In this document: positions 25,796-34,709 of the stretch, piece by piece
How the letters are laid out: every line of letters begins with the position of its first letter
Position numbering within the stretch: the stretch's first letter is position 1
NCBI RefSeq assembly: GCF_009858245.1
Contig: NZ_VMSB01000001.1
Span: 806,001 to 870,000, forward strand
Length of the DNA stretch: 64,000 nt
Reading direction: 5' to 3'
Source of the DNA: Ornithinibacter aureus
GTDB lineage: Bacteria > Actinomycetota > Actinomycetes > Actinomycetales > Dermatophilaceae
The notes under the pieces: model-generated
Seen by the model: only the letters and a program-made list of their open reading frames with translations
What the model was told of the DNA's origin: nothing
Databases searched by the model: none
Program-made: the position numbers and the translations under genes

Positions 25796-27562
25796 TCAGC
25801 CCTCCTTCTTCTCGTCGGCGAAGGCGTTGCCTCCGAGGTCGGCCGGGCCCAGCGCAGAGACCAGCACGTTGTCGTCGGCGACCGCGGCGTCGTGCACGCC
25901 GGCGGGTGCAGCCTCAGGGTGGTTCAGGTCGAACGCGGGACGCTCGGAGCGGATGCGCGGGATGCTGTTGAAGTTGTGCCGCGGGGGCGGGCAGGACGTG
26001 GCCCACTCCAGCGAGGCGCCGTAGCCCCACGGGTCATCGACCTCGACCAGCGGCGCGGTCTTCCACGTCTTCCACACGTTGTACATGAACGGCAGCATCG
26101 AGATGGCGAGGACGAACGAGCCGACCGTCGAGATCTGGTTGCCCAGGGTGAAGCCGTCCTCGGGCATGTAGTCGGCGTAGCGACGGGGCATGCCCTGCAT
26201 CCCGAGCAGGTGCTGGACGAGGAACGTGGTGTGGAAGCCGATGAACAGCAGCCAGAAGTGGATCTTGCCGAGGCGCTCGTCGAGCATCCGGCCGGTGAGC
26301 TTGGGCCACCAGAAGTAGAAGCCGGCGAACATCGCGAAGACGACGGTGCCGAACACGACGTAGTGGAAGTGGGCCACGACGAAGTAGCTGTCGGAGAGCT
26401 GGAAGTCCAGCGCGGGGCTGGCCAGGATCACGCCCGTCAGGCCTCCGAAGAGGAAGGTGACGAGGAAGCCGAGCGACCACAGCATCGGGGTGTCGAAGGA
26501 GAGCTTGCCGCCCCACATCGTGCCGATCCAGTTGAAGAACTTCACCCCTGTTGGCACCGCGATGAGCATCGTCATGATCGCGAAGAATGGCAACAGCACT
26601 TGTCCGGTGACGTACATGTGGTGCGCCCACACGCTGACCGACAGGGCCGCGATGGCGATGGTGGCGTAGACGAGGGTCTTGTAACCGAAGATCGGCTTGC
26701 GGGAGAACACCGGCAGGATCTCGGAGATGATCCCGAAGAACGGCAAGGCGATGACGTAGACCTCCGGGTGCCCGAAGAACCAGAAGATGTGCTGCCAGAG
26801 CAGCGCGCCACCGTTGGCCGGGTCGAACACGTGCGCCCCGAACCGCCGGTCGGCGCCCAGCGCGAACAGCGCTGCGGCAAACGCCGGGAAGATGAGCAGC
26901 ACGAGGATGGAGGTGACGAGCACCGTCCACGTGAAGATCGGCATCCGGAACATCGTCATGCCGGGGGCGCGCATGCACAGGATGGTGGTGATGAAGTTGA
27001 CCGCACCGAGGATGGTGCCGAAGCCACCGAGCGCCAGACCGAAGACCCACAGGTCGCCGCCGAGGCCGGGGCTGAAGCTCGCGTCGGACAGCGGTGCGTA
27101 CGCGAACCAGCCGAAGGCCGCGGCACCGCCGGGCGTCAGGAAGCCCGCTGCCGCGATGGCGCCACCGAAGACGTAGAGCCAGTAGGCAAACATGTTCAGG
27201 CGCGGGAAGGCGACGTCAGGGGCGCCGATCTGCAGCGGCATCAGCGCGTTGGCGAAGCCCGCGAACAGGGGCGTCGCGAACAGCAGCAACATGATCGTGC
27301 CGTGCATCGTGAACATCTGGTTGTACTGGTCGGGGTTGTCCACGACCTGCAGGCCCGGGGCCATGAGCTCGGCCCGGATCACCAGGGCCATGAGGCCACC
27401 GATGATGAACCAGATGAACGCGGTGATGAAGTAGAGGTTGCCGATCACCTTGTGGTCGGTGGTCGTCACCCACTTGACGACGGTCGAGCCGGGAGCGAGG
27501 CGGCGGGTGGTGGTCTTCTCCCCCGCCGTGCGGTACATCGTTGATTCGGTGGCGGCGCTCAT
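25796..27562 (-). CDS. ctaD: Cytochrome c oxidase subunit I
   Basis: This is the catalytic haem-copper subunit that reduces oxygen and pumps protons, 588 residues and twelve helices. It has [19 protein letters not shown] (His-Tyr crosslink and CuB ligand), the WAHHMYVTG His pair and the HFHYVVFGT haem-ligand region. The D-channel Asn/Asp region is at [13 protein letters not shown]. It follows ctaC with only 2 nt between and precedes ctaF. The C-terminal tail is soluble. Confidence 0.96.
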   Translation of the reverse strand: MSAATESTMYRTAGEKTTTRRLAPGSTVVKWVTTTDHKVIGNLYFITAFIWFIIGGLMALVIRAELMAPGLQVVDNPDQYNQMFTMHGTIMLLLFATPLFAGFANALMPLQIGAPDVAFPRLNMFAYWLYVFGGAIAAAGFLTPGGAAAFGWFAYAPLSDASFSPGLGGDLWVFGLALGGFGTILGAVNFITTILCMRAPGMTMFRMPIFTWTVLVTSILVLLIFPAFAAALFALGADRRFGAHVFDPANGGALLWQHIFWFFGHPEVYVIALPFFGIISEILPVFSRKPIFGYKTLVYATIAIAALSVSVWAHHMYVTGQVLLPFFAIMTMLIAVPTGVKFFNWIGTMWGGKLSFDTPMLWSLGFLVTFLFGGLTGVILASPALDFQLSDSYFVVAHFHYVVFGTVVFAMFAGFYFWWPKLTGRMLDERLGKIHFWLLFIGFHTTFLVQHLLGMQGMPRRYADYMPEDGFTLGNQISTVGSFVLAISMLPFMYNVWKTWKTAPLVEVDDPWGYGASLEWATSCPPPRHNFNSIPRIRSERPAFDLNHPEAAPAGVHDAAVADDNVLVSALGPADLGGNAFADEKKEG

Positions 27563-27564
27563 GG

Positions 27565-28458
27565 TCAGTTACCTCCGTCGGTGCCGGCGTCCTGGCCGTC
27601 CATCAGTTCGCCGCGGCTGATCGTGTTGTTGAGCATGCCGGTCTGGCCCGCAGCCCGAAGGTCGTTGATGTGCTTGTCGTACTCGGCCCGGGAGACCACG
27701 GCCACGTTGAACAGCATGTTCGAGTGGTAGGCCCCGCACAGCTCGGCGCACTTGCCCTTGAACGTGCCTTCCTGGGTGGGTACGACCTGGAAGCGGTTGA
27801 CGCGGCCGGGGATCATGTCGAGCTTCTGGAGGAACGCCGGCACCCAGAACGAGTGGATGACGTCCCGCGAGGTGAGCACGAACTCGACCCGCTCACCGAC
27901 CGGGAGGTACAGCGTCGGGATGGTCTCCTCGGCCCCGGGCTCACCCGTGAGGATGGCCTGCGCGCCGACCTCGTGGACGTCGTCCTCGAGGTAGTTGAAG
28001 TCCCAGCTCCACTGCTTGCCCACCACGTTGACCGTCACGTCGGGGTCCTGGGAGGTGTCGAGCAGCGTGGCCTCGTCGCGTGCGGTGTAGTAGAAGAGCA
28101 CGACGACCATGAAGATCGGGACCACCGTGTAGAGGATCTCGATCGGGATGTTGTACCGCAGCTGGACGGGCAGTTCGTTGTCGTCCTTGTGGCGGCGGTA
28201 GGCCACGACACACCAGGCGATGAGCCCCCAGACCAGCACGCCCACGGCGAGCCCGGCGATCCAGGTGCCGATCCACAGGTTGGTGACGACCTCGCCACCC
28301 TCGGTGACGGCGGGCGGCAGCCACCCGGTGGAGGCGTTGCCGCGCAACTCGCCGCTGGCACACCCGGTCAGGGCGGCGACGGACAGCGCGCCGATAAGGG
28401 TCGCGGAGCCGACTCGGCGACGCAACCGACGGGGCGATGAAAGGACGTGCTGGCGCAC
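27565..28458 (-). CDS. ctaC: Cytochrome c oxidase subunit II (lipoprotein)
   Basis: This subunit carries the CuA centre that accepts electrons from QcrC. The signal peptide ends in a lipobox (ALTGC), two membrane helices follow, and the CuA ligands are [15 protein letters not shown] (Cys-x3-Cys-x3-His-x2-Met) near residue 240. The GTG at 28458 has an AAGGG site and gives a normal signal sequence; an in-frame TTG at 28500 would add 14 unlikely residues. It starts the ctaC-ctaD-ctaF operon. Confidence 0.94.
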   Translation of the reverse strand: MRQHVLSSPRRLRRRVGSATLIGALSVAALTGCASGELRGNASTGWLPPAVTEGGEVVTNLWIGTWIAGLAVGVLVWGLIAWCVVAYRRHKDDNELPVQLRYNIPIEILYTVVPIFMVVVLFYYTARDEATLLDTSQDPDVTVNVVGKQWSWDFNYLEDDVHEVGAQAILTGEPGAEETIPTLYLPVGERVEFVLTSRDVIHSFWVPAFLQKLDMIPGRVNRFQVVPTQEGTFKGKCAELCGAYHSNMLFNVAVVSRAEYDKHINDLRAAGQTGMLNNTISRGELMDGQDAGTDGGN

Positions 28459-28500
28459 CGCTGCACCCTTCGTCTGGAGGAGGTGGACGGACAAGGCCAA

Positions 28501-28548
28501 ACCCTACTGCACCACCCCCCGCGCGGTCAGGCAGGGTTCGACTACCGT
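28501..28548. promoter_or_regulatory. Divergent promoters for ctaC and the desulfurase-like gene
   Basis: On the minus strand TAGGGT (28506-28501) lies 42 nt before the ctaC GTG, giving a leader of about 35 nt with a ribosome site. On the plus strand TACCGT (28543-28548) is 6 nt before the GTG at 28555, giving a leaderless message. The intergenic gap is 96 bp. Confidence 0.55.
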
Positions 28549-28554
28549 GCAGGC

Positions 28555-29724
28555 GTGGCGCCCACGCGGACCGATCTCGGCACGACCGGCCTCCTCGACG
28601 CCTCGAGGGGCCCCCTCCACCCGGCGGCCCGCGCCGCCCTCGACGCCGCGGTGGACCTCGCCTGGGGCGACCCTGCGGCCCTGCACCCCCCGGGACGACG
28701 AGCCCGGGCTGCCCTCGACCAGGCCCGGGAGGTGCTGGCGGGTGCCGTGGGTGTCCGCCCCGACGAGCTGTCCCTCCACCCCGACGCCCAGACGGCGTTG
28801 ACGGTGGGCCTGGACGGGCTGCGACACGCCCGCCGACGGGTCGGCACCCGCGTGGTCGCCAGTGCCGTGGAGCGCTCTGTCGTCCTGTTGTCACCGGGAA
28901 CCGACCAGCCAGTGCCCGTCGACCACGAGGGTCGAGTCGACGTGTCAGCCTTCGCGGCCTCGCTCGACAACCCGGGCGACGGCCCACCCGCGGCCGCGGT
29001 GCTCCAGAGCGCCAACGGTGAGGTGGGCACCCGCCAGCCGGTCGCCGCCGTGGACGCGTTGTGCCGCACAGCCGGCATCCCGCTGCTCCTCGACGCGACG
29101 GCATCCCTCGGTCGTGACCCGGCAGCACACCCCGAGGATGCCGGGTCGGTGATCGTCGCGGATGCCGCCACCTTCGGCGGGCCACCCCTCGGCCTGCTCG
29201 CCGTGCGCACCGGGACGCGCTGGGGCCTGCCCGGGCCCCGCCGTGAGGCCGAGCACCGTCGCGCCCTCGCCGCGCCCTGGGTTCCCCTCGCCCTCACCGC
29301 TGCCCAGGCCTGGGTGAGTACCGAGCAGGAGCACGCCGACGAGGAACGTGCCGCTCGCGCCCTCGTGGACCGGGTCCGCGACGTGGCGGCCCGCATCCCC
29401 GACGTCGCCGTCGTGGGCGATCCCGAGGACCGGCTCCCCCACGTCGTGACGTTCAGTGCCCTCTACGTCGACGGTGAGGTACTCCTCGAGGAACTCGCAC
29501 GTCGTGACCTCGTCGTCGGCTCCGGCTCCGCGTGCACCTCCAGCGACCTGCGCCCCAGCCACGTGCTCGCTGCGATGGGGGTGCTCACCCACGGCAACGT
29601 GCGGATCACCCTGCCCCTGCGGGCGGTCTCCCCCACCCGTGAGGCCGATGTCGCCCGGCTGTGCCGGGAGCTGCCGGATGCCGTGGCCGCCGTCCGCCGT
29701 CGGCTCGGGACGGATGACCTGTGA
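28555..29724 (+). CDS. Cysteine desulfurase-like protein lacking the PLP lysine
   Basis: This is a 389-residue fold-type I aminotransferase class V protein resembling IscS/NifS. Family landmarks are kept: QSANGEVGTRQP (Asn-Glu-x-Gly region), LLLDATASLG (Asp that contacts the PLP ring) and the catalytic-Cys loop GSGSACTSSDLRPSHVL near residue 330. Where the family has the Schiff-base lysine (His-Lys before Gly-Gly-Pro) this protein reads ADAATFGGPP, with Thr in the lysine position. I find no lysine anywhere in the protein. It therefore cannot hold PLP as an internal aldimine and is probably not a standard desulfurase. It overlaps tusA by 4 nt, so it may be a sulfur-handling scaffold. Confidence 0.8.
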   Translation: MAPTRTDLGTTGLLDASRGPLHPAARAALDAAVDLAWGDPAALHPPGRRARAALDQAREVLAGAVGVRPDELSLHPDAQTALTVGLDGLRHARRRVGTRVVASAVERSVVLLSPGTDQPVPVDHEGRVDVSAFAASLDNPGDGPPAAAVLQSANGEVGTRQPVAAVDALCRTAGIPLLLDATASLGRDPAAHPEDAGSVIVADAATFGGPPLGLLAVRTGTRWGLPGPRREAEHRRALAAPWVPLALTAAQAWVSTEQEHADEERAARALVDRVRDVAARIPDVAVVGDPEDRLPHVVTFSALYVDGEVLLEELARRDLVVGSGSACTSSDLRPSHVLAAMGVLTHGNVRITLPLRAVSPTREADVARLCRELPDAVAAVRRRLGTDDL

Positions 29725-30002
29725 GCCCCACGGATCCGCCGGACCGCGCGACGGTGGTCGACGCGCGGGGCACCCGGTGCCCGGTCCCCGTCATCCGCCT
29801 CGCCCGAGCCAGCCGGGGCCTGCCTGCGGGCGCGACCCTGATGCTGCTCGCCGATGACGCGGCGGCGTGGTCCGACGTCCCGGCGTGGGCGCGGATGAAG
29901 GGCCACAGCGTCACGCTGACCGAGGACGAGGACTGGACCGAGTTCCGGGTCGTGCTCGGCGAGCCGCGAACCGGGCGTGGTCAGGCCGACAGGTCGACCT
30001 GA
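29721..30002 (+). CDS. TusA/SirA-like sulfurtransferase
   Basis: This is a 93-residue TusA-fold protein. The conserved Cys-Pro-x-Pro motif is in GTRCPVPVIRLA near residue 20; that Cys carries persulfide sulfur in family members. It starts with GTG overlapping the upstream stop by 4 nt, so it is translationally coupled to the desulfurase-like protein. In some actinobacteria the two are, to my knowledge, a single fused protein. Its 3' end overlaps the convergent aat gene by 22 bp. Confidence 0.85.
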   Translation: MSPTDPPDRATVVDARGTRCPVPVIRLARASRGLPAGATLMLLADDAAAWSDVPAWARMKGHSVTLTEDEDWTEFRVVLGEPRTGRGQADRST

Positions 30003-30664
30003 GGCGCGTTCAGGGCCTCGGCGAGGCGGGCGAGGTAGGTCTCGCGCGACCATTCCTGCGCGCCGAGCCTGCCCAGATGCTCGGTGGCCCACTGCACGTC
30101 GACGAGGCGGCGCGGGTCGCCGTCGCGGTGGAAGCGCTCCACGAGCCCCACGAGAGCCACCTTCGAGGCGTCGCGAACCGTGTGGAACATCGACTCGCCC
30201 GCGAACAGCCCGCCGATGGAGACGCCGTAGAGCCCGCCGACGAGCACTCCGTCCTGCCAGGCCTCGACGCTGTGCGCCCAGCCGAGGTCGTGCAGCCGCC
30301 GGTAGGCCGCGGCGATGTCGTCGGTGATCCACCGGCCCTCACGGGACGGGTCGGCGCAGTGGGCCACCACCTCGTCGAAGGCGGTGTCGACCCGCACGTC
30401 GAAGCGGTCGATGGCCTTGCGCAGCGACCGGCGGACCTTCAGCGCCCCGGCCGGCAGGACACCTCTGGGGTCGGGTGACCACCAGCCGATGGCCCCGGTG
30501 CCATGGTGTCCGAGCCCCATGGGGAACAGCCCCAACCGGTAGGCCGCGAGCAGGGTTCCGGGTTCGAGGTCGGCACCTGCCGCGACGAGGTCGTCGCCGG
30601 GGTCGGGCTGTGCGTCGTCGAGGTGCCACGGCGTGGCCGGCGGCTCGATGGGTGGGAACACCAT
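29981..30664 (-). CDS. aat: Leucyl/phenylalanyl-tRNA-protein transferase
   Basis: This enzyme attaches Leu or Phe to N-terminal Arg/Lys of proteins in the bacterial N-end rule pathway. The 227-residue protein has AYRLGLFPMG, IGWWSPDPRGVLP, the central DLGWAHSVEAWQDGVLVGG and LFAGESMFH...ASKVALVGL, all family hallmarks. The ATG at 30664 is chosen because FPPIEPP is the usual N terminus. It starts 16 nt after the PfkB kinase stop on the same strand. Confidence 0.92.
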   Translation of the reverse strand: MVFPPIEPPATPWHLDDAQPDPGDDLVAAGADLEPGTLLAAYRLGLFPMGLGHHGTGAIGWWSPDPRGVLPAGALKVRRSLRKAIDRFDVRVDTAFDEVVAHCADPSREGRWITDDIAAAYRRLHDLGWAHSVEAWQDGVLVGGLYGVSIGGLFAGESMFHTVRDASKVALVGLVERFHRDGDPRRLVDVQWATEHLGRLGAQEWSRETYLARLAEALNAPQVDLSA

Positions 30665-30680
30665 GGCGGGGTGGTCGGTG

Positions 30681-31664
30681 TCAGCCCCGCATCGTGCGCA
30701 CGAGCGGGGTGATCTCGGCCATGGCCTCGTCACCGTAGGCCGCGGCGAACCGGGCGAGGAAACCCTCGCGCGTCACCGTGTACTCCTGCGTGCCGACGGT
30801 CTCCAGGACGTGTGCGGCCAGCACCGAACCCATCTGGGCGCAGCGTTCGTGCCCGAGGCCGCCGGCGAGCCCGACGAGGAAGCCAGCGCGGAAGGCGTCG
30901 CCGACGCCCGTGGGGTCAACCCGCTCGACGTCACCGGCGACGGGAACATGGATGGGGTCCTCGCCGCGGGTGCGGATGTCGGCGCCGTCCTTGCCGCGCG
31001 TGATGACGCGGGTCGTGACCCGGCTGTCGATCTCGTCCTGGCTCCACCCGGTCTTGGTCTCGGTGAGGTAGGACTCGTACTCGTTGGTGAACAGGTAGTC
31101 CGCGCCGTCGATGAGCTGGCGGATGAAGGGGCCTTCCGCGAACGCGAGCTGCTGCGACGGGTCGGCGATGAAGCGGATGCCGCGCGTGCGGCACTCCTCG
31201 GTGTGGCGCAGCATGGCCTCGGGGTCGTCGGCACCGATGAGCACGAGGTCGAGGTCCCACCGCTCGTGGATCGGGCCGAGCTCGATCATCCGCGCCTCGG
31301 ACATCGCGCCGGCGTAGAACGTGGCGATCTGCGCCATCGAGTCATCGGTCGTGCAGACGAAGCGCGCCGTGTGCCGTGACTCGGAGATGTGGACGTGGTC
31401 GGTGATGACGCCGTGGCGGGAGAGCCAGCTGCGGTAGTCGGCGAAGTCCTCGCCCGCCGCGCCGACGATGATGGGTCGCGCCCCCAGTGCCGCCATGCCG
31501 AAGCAGATATTGCCCGCGATGCCTCCCCGACGGATCTCGAGCGTCTCCGCGAGGAAGCTCACCGAGATCTTGTCGAGCTGCTCGAGCACGAGGGAGTCGG
31601 AGAAGCTGCCCTTGAAGGTCATCAGGTGGTCGGTCGCAATGGACCCGGCGACGGCGATCTGCAC
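30681..31664 (-). CDS. PfkB family carbohydrate kinase (adenosine-kinase-like)
   Basis: This is a ribokinase-fold kinase of 327 residues. The N-terminal glycine pair is RRGGIAGNICFGMAALG and the catalytic anion-hole motif is DPTGVGDAFRAGFL near residue 260, with Asp as base. The segment PSQQLAFAEGPFI and TNEYESYL resemble bacterial adenosine kinase/ribokinase relatives; the sugar or nucleoside is not certain. The GTG start is preceded by a TAGGTT box at 7 nt. The order nadA - erpA - PfkB - ctaC is, from memory, conserved in Streptomyces. Confidence 0.85.
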   Translation of the reverse strand: MQIAVAGSIATDHLMTFKGSFSDSLVLEQLDKISVSFLAETLEIRRGGIAGNICFGMAALGARPIIVGAAGEDFADYRSWLSRHGVITDHVHISESRHTARFVCTTDDSMAQIATFYAGAMSEARMIELGPIHERWDLDLVLIGADDPEAMLRHTEECRTRGIRFIADPSQQLAFAEGPFIRQLIDGADYLFTNEYESYLTETKTGWSQDEIDSRVTTRVITRGKDGADIRTRGEDPIHVPVAGDVERVDPTGVGDAFRAGFLVGLAGGLGHERCAQMGSVLAAHVLETVGTQEYTVTREGFLARFAAAYGDEAMAEITPLVRTMRG

Positions 31665-31671
31665 GACGAGC

Positions 31672-31677
31672 AACCTA
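31672..31677 (-). promoter_or_regulatory. -10 box TAGGTT for PfkB kinase-aat unit
   Basis: On the minus strand TAGGTT is followed by 7 nt and the GTG at 31664, consistent with leaderless transcription. Confidence 0.55.
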
Positions 31678-31732
31678 CCCCCTGTCCCCCTCCGATCCGT
31701 GGTCCGGCTGGCAACGGACCAGCGCTGAGCAC

Positions 31733-31770
31733 GAGGAAGGGGCCCGTACCGTGGCACGGGCCCCTTCCTC
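31733..31770 (-). terminator. Perfect hairpin terminator after erpA
   Basis: GAGGAAGGGGCCCGT and its exact complement form a 15-bp stem with an 8-nt loop, 31 bp after the erpA stop. The palindrome works on both strands but only the minus-strand erpA reads into it. No T-run follows. Confidence 0.75.
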
Positions 31771-31800
31771 GCAGTGCCCGGAGCGGGCGCTGCGTGAACC

Positions 31801-32187
31801 TCAGCTGAAGCTGTCGCCGCAGGCGCAGGAGCTGCCCGCGTTGGGGTTGTCGATGGTGAACCCCTGCTTCTCGATCGTGTCGGCGAAGTCGATGGTGGCG
31901 CCCTCGAGGTAGGGGGCGCTCATCCGGTCGACGACGACCTCGACACCGTCGAAGTCGCGCACGAGGTCACCGTCGAGGGTGCGCTCGTCGAAGTAGAGCT
32001 GGTAGATCAGGCCCGAGCAGCCGCCGGGCTGCACGCCGACCCGCAGGCGCAGGTCGTCGCGCCCTTCCTGGGAGAGCAGGGACTGGACCTTGTCGGCGGC
32101 GACACCGGTGAGCACGACGCCGTGGGCGGGAGCCTGCGTGGCGGGGGCGTCCGTGGGCGCGTCGGCGGTCTGGAGCTGGTCGCTCAT
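31801..32187 (-). CDS. erpA: HesB/IscA-type iron-sulfur cluster carrier
   Basis: This is an A-type Fe-S carrier of 128 residues. The three ligand cysteines are GGCSGLIYQL and the C-terminal SSCACGDSF. A disordered Ala/Pro/Thr-rich N terminus of about 22 residues precedes the domain. A GGAG ribosome site precedes the ATG. It is close to nadA, whose product needs a 4Fe-4S cluster, and to respiratory Fe-S genes. Confidence 0.9.
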   Translation of the reverse strand: MSDQLQTADAPTDAPATQAPAHGVVLTGVAADKVQSLLSQEGRDDLRLRVGVQPGGCSGLIYQLYFDERTLDGDLVRDFDGVEVVVDRMSAPYLEGATIDFADTIEKQGFTIDNPNAGSSCACGDSFS

Positions 32188-32303
32188 GGAATGCACTCCT
32201 CGTGCTGGGGGTGGCTGTGGGGCAAGCCCGTTCGCCGTGGTCAACCCACCTCGGGCCGCCGGTGTTCCCGGGCTCCCGTCAAGGATACGTCGCGGTCGGC
32301 CGA

Positions 32304-33470
32304 TCAGCGGCCGGGAGACCAGGTGCTCGCCACCCGCGCGGTGCGTCGCGCCAGGGTGGCCACGGGGTCGGCGACCATCGCCTCGAGCTCGGCGGGGGTC
32401 TGCGCGACGGCGTAGCTGCCGGCGAAACCCATGGTCATCGTCTCGCGCCGGCCGAGCAGGCACTCCCCCGCGATGAGCACGGTCGGCCGGGCCGTCTCCA
32501 TCGTCGCCGCGGCGACCCCGGCGACCACCGAGTCGCGGGCCTGTCGCCAGTCGACGAGGCCGGCACCGGTCACGACCAGGTCGCTGCGGGCCGCGGCCAC
32601 CCCGAAGCCGCACTCCCGCAGCACCTCCCCCACGGCACTGGCACGCCGCGCACCCAGGGCGAGCAGGGCGTACCCGAGACCACCAGCGGCACCGGCGCCC
32701 GGCTCGCGGTCCAGGCGCCACGGCATCCCACTCAGGAGGTCTACCTGGGGGGTCGGCAGTGAGCGACCCACCACTTCGGTGAACCGGCCCAGGGCCGCCT
32801 CCAGGGCCTGCGCCTGTTCCGGGCTCGCCCCCTTGCGCGGGGCGTCGACGGCGCTCGTGCCCTGGAGGCCGAGCAGCGGCGTGTCGTCGTCGGTCGCCAG
32901 GACGAGGTCGACCCCGCGCCACCGATCGATGACGCCCGGCAGACCGAGGAGGACGTCGTCGGACACCGTGGCGAGGTGGCGGCCACCGCGGGCGAGTTCG
33001 GATGCCGGTCCCGCACCGAGCGCGCAGAGCATCCCCGCCCCGGCGTCGTGGGTTCCGCTGCCGCCCACCCCGACGACGACCTTGTCGGGCCCGGTCGCCA
33101 AGGCCGCCTCCAGCAACTGCCCGACCCCCCAGGTCCCGGTGATGGAGGGGTTGCGCTCGTCGGCGCCGAGCAGGTGCAGCCCGCTGGCCTGGGCCGCCTC
33201 GACGTATGCCGTGCGCCTCTCGTCACGCTCGACGAGCAGCACCGCGGCGGGCACCTCACGGCCGAGCGGGTCGCTCACGGTCGTCGCGATGGTGGTGCCC
33301 CCGAGGGCCCGCATGAGGACGTCGAGGAACCCCGGGCCACCGTCCGAGAGCGGCAGCACCTCGACCTCGTCGTGCGGCGCACCCTCGGCCCAGCCGGCAG
33401 CCATGGCCGTGGCTGCCTGGACCGGGCCCAGGGTCGAACCGAAGGAGTCGGGGGCGATCAACACGCGCAC
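32304..33470 (-). CDS. Glycerate kinase
   Basis: This is a GlxK/GarK-type glycerate 2-kinase, 388 residues. It begins RVLIAPDSFGSTLGPVQAA, the family N-terminal motif, and has PLSDGGPGFLDVL, KVVVGVGGSGTHDAGAG and VTGAGLVDWRQARDSVVAGV. The expected GEGxxDxQS-type motif reads TGAGLVDWRQA here, a modest variation. The GTG start is 6 nt from a TAACCT box. It is divergent from nadA with 31 bp between start codons. Confidence 0.87.
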   Translation of the reverse strand: MRVLIAPDSFGSTLGPVQAATAMAAGWAEGAPHDEVEVLPLSDGGPGFLDVLMRALGGTTIATTVSDPLGREVPAAVLLVERDERRTAYVEAAQASGLHLLGADERNPSITGTWGVGQLLEAALATGPDKVVVGVGGSGTHDAGAGMLCALGAGPASELARGGRHLATVSDDVLLGLPGVIDRWRGVDLVLATDDDTPLLGLQGTSAVDAPRKGASPEQAQALEAALGRFTEVVGRSLPTPQVDLLSGMPWRLDREPGAGAAGGLGYALLALGARRASAVGEVLRECGFGVAAARSDLVVTGAGLVDWRQARDSVVAGVAAATMETARPTVLIAGECLLGRRETMTMGFAGSYAVAQTPAELEAMVADPVATLARRTARVASTWSPGR

Positions 33471-33476
33471 GCGCCG

Positions 33477-33494
33477 AGGTTATCGCCCTACGAT
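33477..33494. promoter_or_regulatory. Back-to-back -10 boxes for glycerate kinase and nadA
   Basis: TAACCT on the minus strand (33482-33477) lies 6 nt from the glycerate kinase GTG. TACGAT on the plus strand (33489-33494) lies 7 nt from the nadA GTG. The two boxes are 6 bp apart, so each -35 region must lie inside the opposite gene and the two polymerases would compete. Confidence 0.6.
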
Positions 33495-33501
33495 CGACCT
33501 C

Positions 33502-34695
33502 GTGACGACGACGACCGGTCCTGCCCACGCCCGACTGCCCCTGCTCGTGCTCGGCGCGGGCCGCGACCTCGCGAGCGAACGCGGTGTCGAGTGCCCGGGC
33601 GACCTCCCGGCCCCGTCGGACCCCGACCTCGTGGCGCGCGCCCGGGCGGCGAGGGCGGCCCTCGGGGACCGGGTCTTCGTGCTCGGTCACCACTACCAGC
33701 GGGACGAGGTCATCGAGTTCGCCGACGTCACGGGTGACTCGTTCAAGCTGGCCAAGGAGGCCGCGGCCCGCCCGGACGCGGAGTGGATCGTGTTCTGCGG
33801 CGTGCACTTCATGGCCGAGTCGGCCGACATCCTCACCTCCGACGCGCAGACCGTGATCCTGCCCGACCTCGCCGCCGGGTGCTCGATGGCTGACATGGCC
33901 GCGATCGACCAGGTCGAGGAGTGCTGGGACGAGCTCGTCGAGGCCGGTGTCGCCGAGGCGACCGTGCCGGTGACGTACATGAACTCCTCCGCGGCGATCA
34001 AGGCGTTCACGGGTCGCCACGGCGGCACGATCTGCACCTCGTCCAACGCCAAGACCGCTCTCACCTGGGCGCTCGAGAAGGCCGGCGCCGGCGGGAAGGT
34101 GCTGTTCCTGCCCGACCAGCACCTGGGCCGCAACACCTACGCCCGCGACCTCGGCGGATCGCTGGACGACTGCGTCGTCTGGGATCCGCACCGCCCCATG
34201 GGCGGGCTCACCCCTGAGCAGCTTCGCGACGCGACGATGATCCTCTGGCGTGGTCACTGCTCGGTGCACGGGAGGTTCACCGTGGATGCCGTGGAGGCCG
34301 CCCGCCGCACGATCCCCGGCGTCAAGGTGATCGTGCACCCCGAGTGCCGCAACGAGGTCGTCGAGCTCGCCGACGAGGTTGGCTCGACCGAGAAGATCAT
34401 CAAGACCATCGCGGCAGCACCCGCCGGCACGGCGTGGGCAGTCGGCACCGAGCTCAACCTCGTGCAGCGACTGGCTGCGCAGTTCCCCGAGCAGCAGATC
34501 GCCTTCCTCGAGAAGAACGTCTGCTACTGCTCGACGATGAACCGGATCGACCTGCCGCACCTCGTGTGGGCCCTGGAGTCTCTCGTCGAGGGTCGCGTCG
34601 TCAACACCATCCGGGTCGACGACCAGGTCGCCCACGACGCGCGGGTGGCGCTGGACCAGATGCTCGCCCTGCCCGGCGAGACCTCGAAGGACTGA
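33502..34695 (+). CDS. nadA: Quinolinate synthase A
   Basis: This 4Fe-4S enzyme condenses iminoaspartate with dihydroxyacetone phosphate to quinolinate in NAD synthesis. The 397-residue protein has VLGHHYQRDEVIEFADVTGD, the three cluster regions FCGVHFMAES / HPECRNEV / EKNVCYCSTMN, and FLPDQHLGRNT. The GTG at 33502 fits a leaderless start. No nadB or nadC follows, unlike many operons. The nearby ErpA-type carrier may supply its cluster. Confidence 0.94.
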   Translation: MTTTTGPAHARLPLLVLGAGRDLASERGVECPGDLPAPSDPDLVARARAARAALGDRVFVLGHHYQRDEVIEFADVTGDSFKLAKEAAARPDAEWIVFCGVHFMAESADILTSDAQTVILPDLAAGCSMADMAAIDQVEECWDELVEAGVAEATVPVTYMNSSAAIKAFTGRHGGTICTSSNAKTALTWALEKAGAGGKVLFLPDQHLGRNTYARDLGGSLDDCVVWDPHRPMGGLTPEQLRDATMILWRGHCSVHGRFTVDAVEAARRTIPGVKVIVHPECRNEVVELADEVGSTEKIIKTIAAAPAGTAWAVGTELNLVQRLAAQFPEQQIAFLEKNVCYCSTMNRIDLPHLVWALESLVEGRVVNTIRVDDQVAHDARVALDQMLALPGETSKD

Positions 34696-34709
34696 CCGGG
34701 CGGTGCCGT

